This document shows, piece after piece, positions 43,461-54,480 of a stretch of 64,000 nucleotides of DNA (positions within the stretch are counted from its first letter, which is position 1; each line of letters opens with the position of its first letter). The stretch is from Mixophyes australis (Eukaryota; Chordata; Amphibia; Anura; Limnodynastidae): assembly GCA_036250195.1 (NCBI GenBank), contig JAVHZZ010000005.1, positions 123,782,765 to 123,846,764 on the forward strand. Reading direction: 5' to 3'. Position numbers and translations under genes: made by a program. The notes under the pieces were generated by a model. It was not told the DNA's origin. It saw only the letters and a program-made list of their open reading frames with translations, and searched no databases.

Positions 43461-43634
43461 GGAATTCAATTGGCCGCGTTACTGACAAAGGCAACACAAC
43501 CTGAGCTCTGTTACCATTACAGTAATTTGAAAGCAGATTTCTGCTTGTGGCTCGGGGAGTGCACTATTACCATATTAATAGTAATAGTGCGCAGGCCACG
43601 TTACTTTCAGCAGTAACACGCCCAATTAAATTAC
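43461..43634. mobile_element. Palindromic MITE
   Basis: The ends AATTCAATTGGCCGCGTTAC (43463) and its inverse CAGTAACACGCCCAATTAAA (43611) are imperfect inverted repeats of about 22 bp. The centre contains a further stem, GCACTATTAC and GTAATAGTGC flanking a 10-bp loop (43561-43590). At 174 bp it is a typical MITE. The superfamily cannot be decided. Confidence 0.65.
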
Positions 43635-43664
43635 CAATTATGAGTACTTTTTGGGTGGGTAATT

Positions 43665-44438
43665 TTTTATTTTTTATTTTAAATGTATGTATCTTTTTTT
43701 ATTGAAAAACACACATATAGAGAGAAGGGGGAGGAAAGGATATTATTCCATGATGGAATTGTCTTTTAGCAGGCTGTTCGTCTGTGACATTAAAAAAGGG
43801 ATTTAAAAGGGACATCTCCCTTTACAATATGAAGCGATTCCTGGCAAGCCATAAAGCGTCCTTAACAACGAACTTAAGGCGCCAGGCTTCCTGAAAAAAT
43901 ATAACGGTTTATAAGGTGCCAAGCCTCCTGGGTTGCCAGGAAATAGTCCATAAAATGCCAAGTGCTATGAATGGCAGTTCCAGGACACACTGTCTCTGAG
44001 TTGCAGGACATCCAACAGTGCCTGTCAATAGGGGTTGTCCCAAAAGATATGCTGCAATGTTTTCCTACTGGCAACACACCAGGGGCACTGGACATATATG
44101 CCAAGGGTTCCGAGAGTGCATGAATGTCCCGAGAGGCAGACCCCCCCTGGATAGCCATCCATGCCATGTCTTTTTGTCTATTAGTCAGCCTCTTAGAGAA
44201 CACATTCTCCTAAACAGTCTTTTGACTCTGCTCTGGCTGCAGGGAGGCCTGGAATAGACTCCATTGTTTCCTTAGTTGTGATAAGCTTGTGGATAATTTT
44301 AGGCTTCCACAAGTCTGGTTTAACTCCCTCCAGATGGTGCTCTATCACAAATATGGCCACATCCAAGTAAAACCAGGGAGTGTCCCAGTTGTAAGGGAAG
44401 AAGCTGCCCCATTTGTCCCAGGCAAGGCCCCTGCAAAT
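43665..44438 (-). mobile_element. Tx1/L1-type LINE 3' end, interrupted by the endogenous retrovirus
   Basis: A T-rich run near 43665-43710 marks the poly(A) tail of a - strand LINE. The - strand from about 44430 to 43850 reads as the C-terminal part of ORF2 in several frames: LTNRQKDMAWMAIQGG, a zinc-knuckle-like cysteine region, then LATQEAWHLINRY. This pattern (RQK-x-x-AWM-x-x-G-x-L-P-V-R) is common in frog Tx1-like LINEs. The retroviral LTR starts at 44439, so the LINE was there first. Confidence 0.7.
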
Positions 44439-45280
44439 TGTTATGAGCGTTTTGTCGCTATTCAATAACGATTGTCGAATCTCGATTTGTGTTTCTAACG
44501 CACAAAGATTTATTCTCAAAAAGTAGCAGAATATATTCAAGCGAAATAATAATAAGTACAGCCGTTACTTATCGCAGGCGCTCTGGATCCAGTGTACAGT
44601 CATTCAGTCCTGAAGTCTGTGATCTAGGTGACTGACCACTACATAAGAGCTACTGCTTATATGCAAACAGAGATACAGTGAAACAATGCAGAAGGTATAG
44701 CTTGCTTGCATTGGTCCAGGCATCAGGAGAGTCCAGGGGGTTACACATCATAGGCTGATTCAATCTAAGGAATCCAAAGGTGAGGATCTCTCCAGGGATG
44801 AGCTCTGTTCTTCCCGCACTCCAATTACAATCAGTCCATTTGCATTTGACAGTTAATATCATATTAAAGGTTTATTCCCTAACATCAATAACTAGAGTAT
44901 GCAATGTACGATCTCTTCGCCGAATGCACCGAACAGCTGCTGATGTAAAGGGGATTAATATGATATTAGACATGACACATTTCTTTTAACCTGAACCATA
45001 TGTATCACTAATATGCATATAACTTATAATATTACACATAAACACTACTATATTTCGACATAAATAACTATGTGTTGCAACTACCATTAATGTGTACTAT
45101 TTTACAAATGTGTGTGTTGGTGCGAATGTATGTAAAAGCATAAATACTGTTGTTGCCACATGTTGCGGCTGCGTACGCCCTTCCACGCCATAGTGTGCCA
45201 TACGCATCTTTTCAGACAAAGACAACCAAGTTTGCTCGATTTTAATTGAAATGACTTTATCCAATTTACTGACTTCGACA
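44439..45280 (-). repeat. Endogenous retrovirus 3' LTR
   Basis: 842 bp, beginning (- strand) TGTCGAAGTC and ending CTCATAACA. It has a TATA-like ATATAAGC at 44655-44662 and an AATAAA polyadenylation signal at 44509-44514 (- strand). It matches the 53263-54100 LTR end to end. Confidence 0.93.
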
Positions 45281-45348
45281 GTTACACCCTTTGATAGTTT
45301 ATTACACTATCACCTAATCACCGTTTCAAGTTCAGGGTTATACAACAC

Positions 45349-47078
45349 TTATTCACAGACCATGATCTCGGTATCTTGCACCTCCCTTTCAGTCTCGTTC
45401 TCAGTGTTTCTCCTAGAAGACTGTTTTCCGCACTTCAACACAATAGTAACACATTTGACACATAAACCAATTGCTAAGATGACACCCAGTATAAGGAGAA
45501 GGAGCTTACCTACACTAGCAACCATTTCCTGTACCCATTCCCCCAGACCAGAGAACCATCCTGACACCTTTTCCCCGATCTCCTATAACAAAAAATTATG
45601 GTTCCTTCGAAATTCCCATTTCAGTTGCAGAAATTCTTCCGGTCTATAACCTCCTTAGGGTCATCTGTATTATTGGTGATGTACGTGCAACATTTGACAC
45701 CAAACTGGGTGGCCAACGTCACACAGTACACACCAGTAATAGAGGTGAGATCATTTAGTACCAGGCTATGTTGCACCAACTCCTTCTTGTACGCTTGTAG
45801 CTCCCTTTCAGTATACCTAAAAGTGTCATCATACATCTCGGTGATATTGTCTATCAATTTAGCTAGGTCTTGTATATATTTAAAGTTTAATGTTCCCCGA
45901 GCGGTCCTGGTGAGATCTAGAGCAACCATAACTTGAAAACCAGCGGTTTCACTTATCAATTTTGTAGCTATGGGTTTCTCCCCAGGAATCCTATTTCTCC
46001 TGCCACGGTGTTCATACTGTGTGTGTATGTATGGTGTTGATGTAGTCTTGTGAATACCAACCATTTCCTCATGAGTAATAGTCATGATTTCAGGAACCAG
46101 TTTAGCTAAGAAACACAAACCCTTGGAACTCGGAGTCACTCAGGAATAAGCTTTTCTCCCACAAACAAAGTGCACATCATCAGGGAGAACATAAGGAACA
46201 GTATGCCCATTAGTTATATCACACAGAGTTTTGAAAAAACTACCCAAGCCTAGTGTCTCCATTTGCTCAAGACACGTGTCAGCATGGATGACATTCTTAC
46301 AATTATCTATAGAGACTTTTCCAATGGATACTTTCTTATGTTTGGTTATACGCCCTAATTTGTGACTTCCATCAACATTCCTGCCTATTGGTGACCTTGT
46401 AAGTCTCCCTCTAAAATGAGCGTGGCGAGCCATTGTCTGATCTGATGGGTCAGCTTTCCAATTCTCCAGACGCTTTGCATGAGAGATATTTAGGCACAGC
46501 AAAGATATGTCTACAGTGTATTGTCAAAGCGTTAGACTAGGGGACCTAGTGTTATTGTACCTCCCCTCTATGGGCTTCCCACCCCTCAATTCGAGTACTT
46601 CGGAGATGTTTAAAGGGAATGGCACTAGTCCTATGTTATGCTGCACGTGAAAGCACACCCAGCACTTGGTTTGGTTTAGGACCTTACCCACCAAGGAGTG
46701 ATAATCCTCCAGAGGATGCCCGCCCACATTCAGATTACCGGTGGACTGGCATCGCTGGATGCATCTCTCTTCAACTAGGGAGTCACAGAACTTGCAGATA
46801 CAATACTCATCAGACAATAGCCCCTCACACTGTCTCCGAGTTCCTGAGCTAGCAGACCTTTTCATAACCCCTGGACCAAGCTTGATAATGGGCTGCTCTG
46901 AGTACTCTAGTAATTTTTTCTCGATCTCCATCTCATCCGTATCACTGCCGGAACCTTCATCTGTCCTCCATCCTCCTTCACAAAAATAGAATGTCCTAGA
47001 AAAAGTAAAAACAAGGAAAATCCTAGAACAAATGAAAAACAAAAACCGCCACTCCATCGCTGGATAGTTCTGATGCAA
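45349..47078 (-). pseudogene. Endogenous retrovirus envelope, broken
   Basis: Env starts near 47078 with a hydrophobic signal-like segment (FLFFICSRIFLVF). The surface part continues in one frame but has in-frame stops at 46524 and 46140. A basic RGRRNR furin-type site lies near 45995, followed by a transmembrane-subunit heptad region and a cysteine motif (TQFGVKCCTYI) near 45690. A third stop at 45621 and a frameshift precede the membrane anchor (KLLLLILGVILAIGLC, near 45500) and a short cytoplasmic tail. The protein cannot be made intact. Confidence 0.85.
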
Positions 47079-47110
47079 CGTCTCTGGTTCAGGTGTCTTG
47101 ACTGCAGGCT

Positions 47111-48319
47111 TTAGGTCTCCTGGAACAGATTTACGAGTGACAGATCTGTGTCATCGGTCTCAGTTTTATTTCGCACTTTCTCCGGGTTACTGACTCTCCT
47201 GCAGTGGGTGGAATGGACCCAAGTGTCTCTCTCTGCAACCTTCAGTGATGTAGTACTGGTCAGCAGCACTTGGTACGGGCCTTCCCAACGGTCTGTTAAA
47301 CATCCCGAACATAAGAAATTGCGGATCATAACATAGTCCCCAGGTTCAACATCATGACAGTTCGTTTCCGGCATACCAGGTGACAGCATTTTGAGTTTTT
47401 ATTTTTGTTGTTTCAGCTGTCTGCTCATTTTTATAAGATATTGCACAGTCACTTCATTATTACACTTTAAGTCGTCTTGCGGACTCACGATCAAATAAGG
47501 TTGTCGGCCGAACAGTATCTCAAAGGGGGACAGATCTAGAGGAGGTCTAGGAGTGGTTAAAATGCTATGGAGGTCTAGTGGCAAAGCTTCAGGCCACGCC
47601 AACCCAGTTTCAGCCATTATCTTACCAAGCTTGTTCTTTATAGTACCATTTACTCTTTTCACCTTACCACTGGCTTGTGGTCGGTAAGGGGTGTGAAGTC
47701 TGCTACTGATTCCCATGAGCTTACACATATTTTGGAAGATATCAACAGTAAAGTGGGTACCCCTATCACTTTCAATGATTGTAGGGATACCGAACCTACA
47801 CACAAAATCTTGTACAATTTTCTTTGCAGTGAACACAGCAGTATTAGTGGCTGCCGGATATGCTTCTACCCAAACGGAAAACACATCAAAACATACTAAC
47901 ACATTCTTTAGATTCCTGCACGGTGGTAATTGGATATAGTCAATTTGTATTACCTGAAAAGGTCCGTCTGTAGGAGGGATGTGGGATGGCTGAGTTGGAA
48001 TAGTTTTCCCGACATTTTTCCTCAAACAAGTAAGACATGACATTGCTTTCTTACCAGCCTGAGGGGAAAATCCAGGAGCACACCAGTATGCTCTCACCAG
48101 TTTGCACATACCTTCTTTACCCAGGTGAGTCAGACCGTGTGCTGCTTCAGCCAGGCTTGGATAATATGTTCGGGGAGCTACAGGCTTACCTTGTCCATCC
48201 TTCCAGAGTCCTGAGGACTCCTGACCACATCCCTTCGCCTTCCAGACCGCCTTTTCCTGCAGGGAACACAAATCCTGCATTTCAATTAATTTCTGCATGT
48301 CTAATATCTGAAAAACCAT
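47111..48319 (-). pseudogene. Endogenous retrovirus integrase, inactivated
   Basis: The zinc domain shows the HHCC arrangement (HGLTHLGKEG ... CLTC). The core has its aspartates in QIDYIQLP (residue 127 of the 47399-48319 frame) and ESDRGTHF (residue 185). The glutamate expected 36 residues later is a lysine (residue 221, GKVKRVNG, near 47658), so the DDE triad is incomplete. A TAA at 47399-47401 separates the core from the C-terminal GPY-type domain (DRWEGPYQVLL, near 47270), which continues in the same frame to 47111. Confidence 0.9.
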
Positions 48320-48356
48320 CAGTCTCGGTCGATACAGTCATAGGTTGCCCTGCTGC

Positions 48357-49680
48357 CTATTTAGCAGCTTTGTCCGCCCTGTTATTGCCCAATGACACCG
48401 GGTCTTCTTCAAAGGAATTGGCTTTGCACTTTATGACGGCTACCATCTTGGGTAACTGTATCGCTGTCAGAAGTCCTTTTATGTGTTGTGAGTGTGCCAC
48501 TGGCGTACCTGCTGCTGTTGTAAAGTTTCTAAGACGCCAAAGGGCCCCAAAATCATGCACTACCCAGAAGGCGTACCTAGAGTCAGTATATATATTAGCT
48601 GATTTACCTTCTGCCAACTCACACGCTCTCCTTAATGCTACTAGTTCCGCCACCTGGGCTGAGGGAGGTGGGCCAAGCGGTTCAGCTTCTACCACATCCT
48701 GATCGTCTACAACAGCGTAACCAGTACATAGCTCTCCCGTCTCTGTGTCTATGACAACTCCCGTTTGTATAAAACGTAAAATCAACATTTTCTAAGGGGG
48801 TGTCACGTATGTCGGGCCCTGCAGTAAAGGTCTGGTTCAGGTGTTCCATACAATCATGTGTATCAGTACTCTTGCCTAACTCATCATCAACCAGGGTCTC
48901 CTCACCTCCCACCCTTTGTGTCTCTAGAGACACATATGGAAGGTATGTAGCTGGATATAAAGGGGCTACATCGTTTGATGGTGATGTTTGAGGGTGCCAT
49001 CAGAGCTAGTTCCCACTTTGTGAATCTAGCTGAAGAAACATGTCTGGTTTGAGCTGAATTTAACAGAGCTGATACAGCATGGGGTGTATGGACAGTTGAA
49101 TTATGTCCTAATATTACGTCCCCGCTCTTACTTACCAGAAGAGCCGTTGCTGCTACACTTCTGAGACATGTTGGGAGTGATCTTGCCACAGTGTCCAATT
49201 GTGCACTGTAGTATGCTACCGATCTGCTAGCGTCACCATGTTTCTGTGTGAGGACACCTGCTGCACAACCATCAGCTTCCGTACAGTATAGTTCAAAAGG
49301 CTTTTCATAATCAGGTATTCTTAATGCAGGTGCTCTAGTCAGACTATCTTTAAGATTAAAGAACGCTTGCTCTGACTCTTCTGTGTGTACGACACGTTCT
49401 GGTTTCGAGGAAGAGACTAGCTCCTGCAATGGTAATGCCAGAATAGAAAAACCTGGGATCCAGGATCTACAGTATCCACACATCCCCAAGAAGGTACGAA
49501 TTTGCTTCTGGCTCTGCGGCAGAGTCATGTGTTGTATGGCCTCAATTCTGTCAGTCGTCAGATGTCTTAGCCCCTGGGTGAGACAGTGCCCTAAGTATTT
49601 GACCTTAGTCTGAGATGGCTCTAACTTGTCCTTTGCCACCTTGTGCCGTTTGTGAGAGATGGAGCAACAACAATTTAGTA
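48357..49680 (-). pseudogene. Endogenous retrovirus RT connection and RNase H, broken
   Basis: The frame 48902-49732 continues the RT thumb and connection (KVKYLGHCL, FLGMCGYCRSWIPGF). Another shift leads to the RNase H frames (48357-48933). The first RNase H catalytic aspartate in the YTDGS box is replaced: the sequence reads YTNGS near 48765. Later parts keep AELVALRRA and IYTDSRYAF. Both frameshifts and the substituted residue indicate loss of function. Confidence 0.88.
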
Positions 49681-50780
49681 TCATGTAAACATGACATAAA
49701 AGAATCAGAGCACAGCAACAAATCGTCCACATATTGAATTAGAACAGACACATTGCAGGGTTGAAAGGATTGCAAACAGTCATGTAAGGCTTGGGAGAAA
49801 ATACTGTGGCTGTCAATGAACCCCTGGGGAAGTCTGGTCCATGTGTATTGCACTCCCCGGTAGGAGAATGCAAATAGGTATTGGCAGTCAGGGTGAAGAG
49901 GGACTGAGAAGAAAGCAGAACATAGATCAATGACAGTAAAATGACTAGCAGACGGTGGAATCTGCATGAGGATGACAGCTGGATTCGGCACTACGGGGAA
50001 TTGGCTCTCAACAACTTTATTAATTCCCCTTAAGTCCTGGACTAATCTATATTCCCTCCCTCCACTCTTCTTCACAGGGAAAATGGGACTATTTGCTGTG
50101 CTCGATGTACGAATTAAAATCCCTTGTTGCAACAGCCTTTCAATAACAGGATATACCCCTAATTCCACCTCCGGTTTCAATGGGTACTGTGGGATTTTTG
50201 GAGCTATCCTACCACTTTTTAGATTTACCATGACAGGGGCTACGTTTGCCATCAATCCAGTGTCCTGTCCATCTCTGGTCCATAGTGAACCCGGTATTTC
50301 CAGCAACATCCCCTTTACTTGAGATGGACTTTGTTCTACAACGGTAGAGTGCAACATTAACCTTTGAGGGGTGTCCAATATATCCTGTACCTCATGCGCG
50401 ACTTTCTCTGGTATATCTAAGAACACACCATCTGAAGTACAGTATATGACGCATCCCATTTTACATAACAAGTCTCTCCCTAGCAAGTTAGTAGGAGCCG
50501 CTGCAGCTAAGAGAAACGAATGCTTAGTATGCAGGGGCCCGATAGTAACTTCAGCGGGTTTAGTTAGAGGATAATGTAACACTCCTCCCGTTACCCCCAT
50601 AGCTGGAATAGTTTTACTGGTCACCTGTAGATTAAAAGGAGAGGTTATCACAGATCTGGCTGTCCCTGTATCTACAAGAAAAGTTTGCTTCCTACCAGCT
50701 ATGTCAACTATCATTGTTTGTTCTTCTCTCAGACTCTCAGTTAACCTCACTAGCTGTAGACTACAGGTATGACCTGACCC
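49605..50780 (-). pseudogene. Endogenous retrovirus protease and RT, part of pol
   Basis: This frame directly continues gag after the TAG. The protease active site LVDTGTARSVI lies near 50650. The RT follows with LVQDLRGINK (about 50010) and the catalytic QYVDDLLL box near 49735, whose aspartates are retained. The frame ends at 49605 after a frameshift around 49640-49680. The layout, with pro and pol in the gag frame, is that of gammaretrovirus-like viruses that use stop-codon readthrough. Confidence 0.9.
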
Positions 50781-52253
50781 CTAGCGCTGACTATTGCTTT
50801 CCCGCGCAGCATTTGCTGCTGTAATATGCGCGGGCAGGTGTGAGTCTTCTAGTCTATGTGAACCCCTTCTTGGAGGATATCTATGCGACCCTTCATTAGG
50901 ATTATATCTTCCCTTAGTACAATCTTTCCTCATATGTCCTTCTTCTTTGCAATTATAACATCTCAACATTCTGCGTTTCCTGTTATGTGGGTTATAGGCT
51001 GGTGGTCGTGTATGCATTCCCTCTAATGCTTGTATACTCACCGTCATCAACTTGTCTCTCTTTTCTTCCTTTCTCCTAAAGATATTTTTATCATGCTCCA
51101 CAGCAGACTCCCTAAGGGAATCTACCGTGATACCTCTCCAATTAGGTAATGAGGTTTGTACTCTGGTTTTTAAATTTTCCCTAAGACCATCCATTAGTAC
51201 TCCTACAGCTACTTCCCTGTGATGTGGGTCCTCATCTATGTTTTATATACCAGTGAACCGTGTTATCGCTGCTATAGCTCTACTAAAGTAATCTGATGCT
51301 GTTTCACTCCAATTCGCTACTACTGGAAAATAGATGGCTAAATGTTTGACAATCTGTTCTATAGTCTCTTGATTAAAATCATCTGTCAAGGTGTCGTCTT
51401 CGTCCAACGAACAATCTTTAATAAATTGTTGTACGTTAGTATTGGGAGGAAGACACGCCCTCAACACTACACGCCAATCCTTATCGGTTGGTTCGTGTGC
51501 ATTTCCCAAGTCTTTAACAAACTTCTGACACTTAGCCAACTCTTTTCTAGGATCTGGGAATTCAGTCATAATGGAACGTAATTCTGATCTAGTACAGGGA
51601 CAATGCATTGTAACATTTCTTAAAGGAACTACACCATCCTTATCCGCCTTTCCATTGGGAACTGATATTGTGCGGACTGGATACGTACCCACTGGTTCAC
51701 TATCTTCAGGGTTAGCTACTTCAGTACTTTGAATAATGGCTAAAATTACCGTGGGTTCATCCTCTTCTTCAGAAACACTTGCTTTAAACTGACTTAAAAA
51801 CAGGATATAACTTAGCAATTTCCTTTTTTTCATTTTTAATAACGGCTGTACTAACCCCCCCCCCCCCCCCCCACATAGGGTGGCGGGGGCGCGTTTGCGC
51901 TGAGTTCTCCACGCTTCTCAATGGCTTTTTGCCATGCCTACTTCCGCTGTGCATTCGCTGCTCTGCCACGTGCTACCTTCCATTTGCCACAATTTCAAAC
52001 AATCATTATGTTTATTTCTCACTTTCGTTGACTTAATCAACCATACTTTATCCTTTACAGTATTTAGTACCTCTGCATTAAAACTCCCTATTGTTGGGAA
52101 AGGCCTAACACAATCTTTGGTCATCTTGACCCACGTGTCGCAATGCGCAGTTGCATATGCACCATATTTCTTACACATGAGAAATCTCGCTGAACCAATA
52201 GGCCCTTCCTTAGGCAGTACCTTGGCCATCTCTAGCGTCTGCTTAGCACCCAT
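50781..52253 (-). pseudogene. Endogenous retrovirus gag, broken
   Basis: The start is an ATG at 52253 followed by GAKQT, giving a glycine-2 myristoylation-type N-terminus expected for a matrix domain. The matrix region runs to about 51920, where the frame is lost around an 18-base C run (poly-G in the coding strand, 51855-51872). A capsid-like segment occupies 51243-51833 and ends in an in-frame TAA; the same frame continues to 50781. The nucleocapsid part (about 50940) has one CCHC zinc knuckle (CYNCKEEGHMRKDC). The end is a TAG at 50781-50783, directly in frame with the protease-polymerase frame. Confidence 0.88.
51855..51872. repeat. 18-base poly(C)/poly(G) run in retroviral gag
   Basis: An uninterrupted run of 18 C on the + strand, followed by CACATAGGGTGGCGGGGGC. 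In the gag direction it is a poly-G tract that encodes a glycine run and coincides with loss of the reading frame. Confidence 0.95.
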
Positions 52254-53241
52254 GTTGAACAATAGGGTCCCAGTAATATCACAATATCCTGCCACAAAAA
52301 TAGGGTTCCAGAAATATCACAATATCCTGCCACTAATTTCAACACTCTGTTACCCGCAATCTACCGCTAGAGATATTTTACTGGCCCGTGAACGTATTTG
52401 CTACAAGCCACATCCACTCGCTTCCTCTCATATTGAATGAGGACCCTTAATACAGAAATATCAATGCGGACTAAAGGGTTATCGGCTCCTCGATTACCCC
52501 TGACTCTCCAACAAAATCTGTTGAGTTTATTACGCCTGGCAGCATCCGGTAAAGTCAATTACCAGCCTTACCAACGTAATTCCTCCCCGTTACCCCCAAG
52601 TCGCAATCACGGCTTTCCTTGCCGTGCGGTGCAATTGCAACGCTTAAAGCTTATTAGTAAGCGATGCGATTACCCTTGGGTGCACATCGCCAAAACTCGC
52701 TTAGTTTCCGCCCCCCGGTATACCTGCCTTGTATATTGTACACCAGTTGGGCACCTGCCTCGTCAGACAGCAACTGACACTCTATTCAACAATAGATCAA
52801 ACCTTAGTGTATTTAAAGTCAACAAATCACACGACATACACCTTTTCTGCGCAGAAAATCAAAGTTCCCAACAACAGTAATAATGTCCCAGAGGTTTTAA
52901 CAAGTAATTATACTATGCATGTATAACAACTATCAAAACGATTGTTTAACCACGTGGCAAATCTACCGGAAGTTCGCGTACGCAAAGCAGGAAGTACACT
53001 TATGCTAAGCAATGCAATACAGTTAAAACGCACAATGACAGTAAAAAGAAACAGTTTTCTCTTTGTCCCTAGATTCAGTTAGCATACCTTAGATAATGCA
53101 AAACGGACATTCGGTTTCACAACACAGAGTAAAATTCAGGTTTTGAACACATTGCGTTCTTACCCGTATATGACGCGTCTCCACCCTTTGTTGGGGAACC
53201 GAAATCCGTTGGTCTTGCGTATCGTCCGGCAACGAAACCTC
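52254..53241 (-). other. Endogenous retrovirus leader (5' untranslated region)
   Basis: About 990 bp between the primer-binding site and the gag ATG, with no convincing frame. It would hold splice donor and packaging sequences, none of which could be recognised. The tandem ACAATATCCTGCCAC motif (52280-52331) occurs twice. Confidence 0.6.
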
Positions 53242-53259
53242 CAAACTCAAGAGCCCCCA
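53242..53259 (-). other. Retroviral primer-binding site, tRNA-Pro type
   Basis: Three bases after the CA end of the 5' LTR the - strand reads TGGGGGCTC. This equals the first nine bases of the proline-tRNA primer-binding site used by murine-leukaemia-type retroviruses; the remaining bases are diverged. It supports a gamma- or epsilon-like affiliation. Confidence 0.7.
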
Positions 53260-53262
53260 AAT

Positions 53263-54100
53263 TGTTATGAGCGTTTTGTCGCTATCCAATAACGATTGTC
53301 GAATCTCGATTTGTGTTTCCAACGCACAAAGATTTATTCTCAAAAATTAGCAGAATATATTCAAGCGAAATAATAATAAGTACAGCCGTTACTTATCGCA
53401 GGCGCTCTGGATCCAGTGTACAGTCATTCAGTCCTGAAGTCTGTGGTCTAGGTGACTGACCACTACATAAGAGCTACTGCTTATATGCAAACAGAGATAC
53501 AGTGAAACAATGCAGGTGGTATAGCTTGCTTGTATTGGTCCAGGCATCAGGAGAGTCCAGGGGGTTACACATCATAGGCTGATTCAATCTATGGAATCCA
53601 AAGGTGAGGATCTCTCCAGGGATGAGCTCTGTTCTTCCCTCACTCCAATTACAATCAGTCCATTTGCATTTGACAGTTAATATAATATTAAAGGTTTATT
53701 CACTAACATCAATAACTAGAGTATGCAATGTGCGATCTCTTCGCCGAATGCACCGAACAGCTGCTGATGTAAAGGGGATTAATATGATATTAGACATGAC
53801 ATTTCTTTTAACCTGAACCATATGTATCACTAATATGCATATAACTTATAATATTACACATAAACACTACTATATTTCGACATAAATAACTATGTGTTGC
53901 AACTACCATTAATGTGTACTATTTTACAAATGTGTGTGTTGGTGCGAATGTATGTAAAAGCGTAAATACTGTTGTTGCCACATGTTGCGGCTGCGTACGC
54001 CCTTCCACGCCATAGCGTGCCATACGCATCTTTTCAGACAGACAACCAAGTTTGCGCGATTTTAATTGAAATGACTTTATCCAATTTACTGACTTCGACA
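53263..54100 (-). repeat. Endogenous retrovirus 5' LTR
   Basis: 838 bp, direct repeat of 44439-45280. The corresponding TATA-like box is at 53479-53486 and AATAAA at 53333-53338. The two small deletions relative to the other LTR are in the ACATGACACATTT and CAGACAAAGACAACC segments. Confidence 0.93.
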
Positions 54101-54480
54101 AAAGAGACAGGAGGAAAAAGTGAGAAATGGAGTTGCCTGCAGAGCCATTTGTTTTTTCCCCTGCAGATACAGTTAGACAAAGAAGGCTCACATAATGGTC
54201 GGGATATCGGGTATCCCTTTCCCATCTTTGAGTAGCTCGTTGTACTTTACTGAACATGCCTTTACTGTACTTGCCCTACATTGAAACGTTCCTTCCAACC
54301 CCAGTTCCTCCTCTGAAAGCAGAGCAGTAAAGTCTGCATAGCAATTTACACATTTTACATACGCATGTGCAGTACGGAAATGCTTATTTTACACAGGAAT
54401 TAAATGAGCAGATATCCTCATTTTTTAGTTGGCAAATTAGTAAAACTTACTGAGTGTCTTACTGTTTGATATAAATTCTA
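54101..54480. other. Flank of the endogenous retrovirus, nothing recognised
   Basis: Probably upstream sequence of the interrupted Tx1-like LINE, but no coding match is clear. Confidence 0.35.

Larger units (their letters stand above)
44439..54100 (-). mobile_element. Endogenous retrovirus (gamma/epsilon-like), near full length, degraded
   Basis: Two direct LTRs of about 840 bp bracket gag, pro-pol and env in retroviral order on the - strand, with a tRNA-Pro-type primer-binding site next to the 5' LTR (53263-54100). Total length is 9662 bp. The LTRs differ at about 16-17 positions plus two small indels by eye (about 98% identity), so insertion was fairly recent. All genes carry stops or frameshifts, so none can yield a full product. 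It inserted into a Tx1-like LINE. Flanks read AAAT at left and AAAG at right, a possible but imperfect 4-bp duplication. Confidence 0.93.

Noticed and set aside
48037..48702. A 221-codon + strand frame
   Set aside because: It is antisense to the retroviral RNase H/integrase region and shows no known domain.
44434..54104. A clean target-site duplication for the endogenous retrovirus
   Set aside because: Flanks read AAAT and AAAG; only three of four bases agree, so it is reported as possible, not established.
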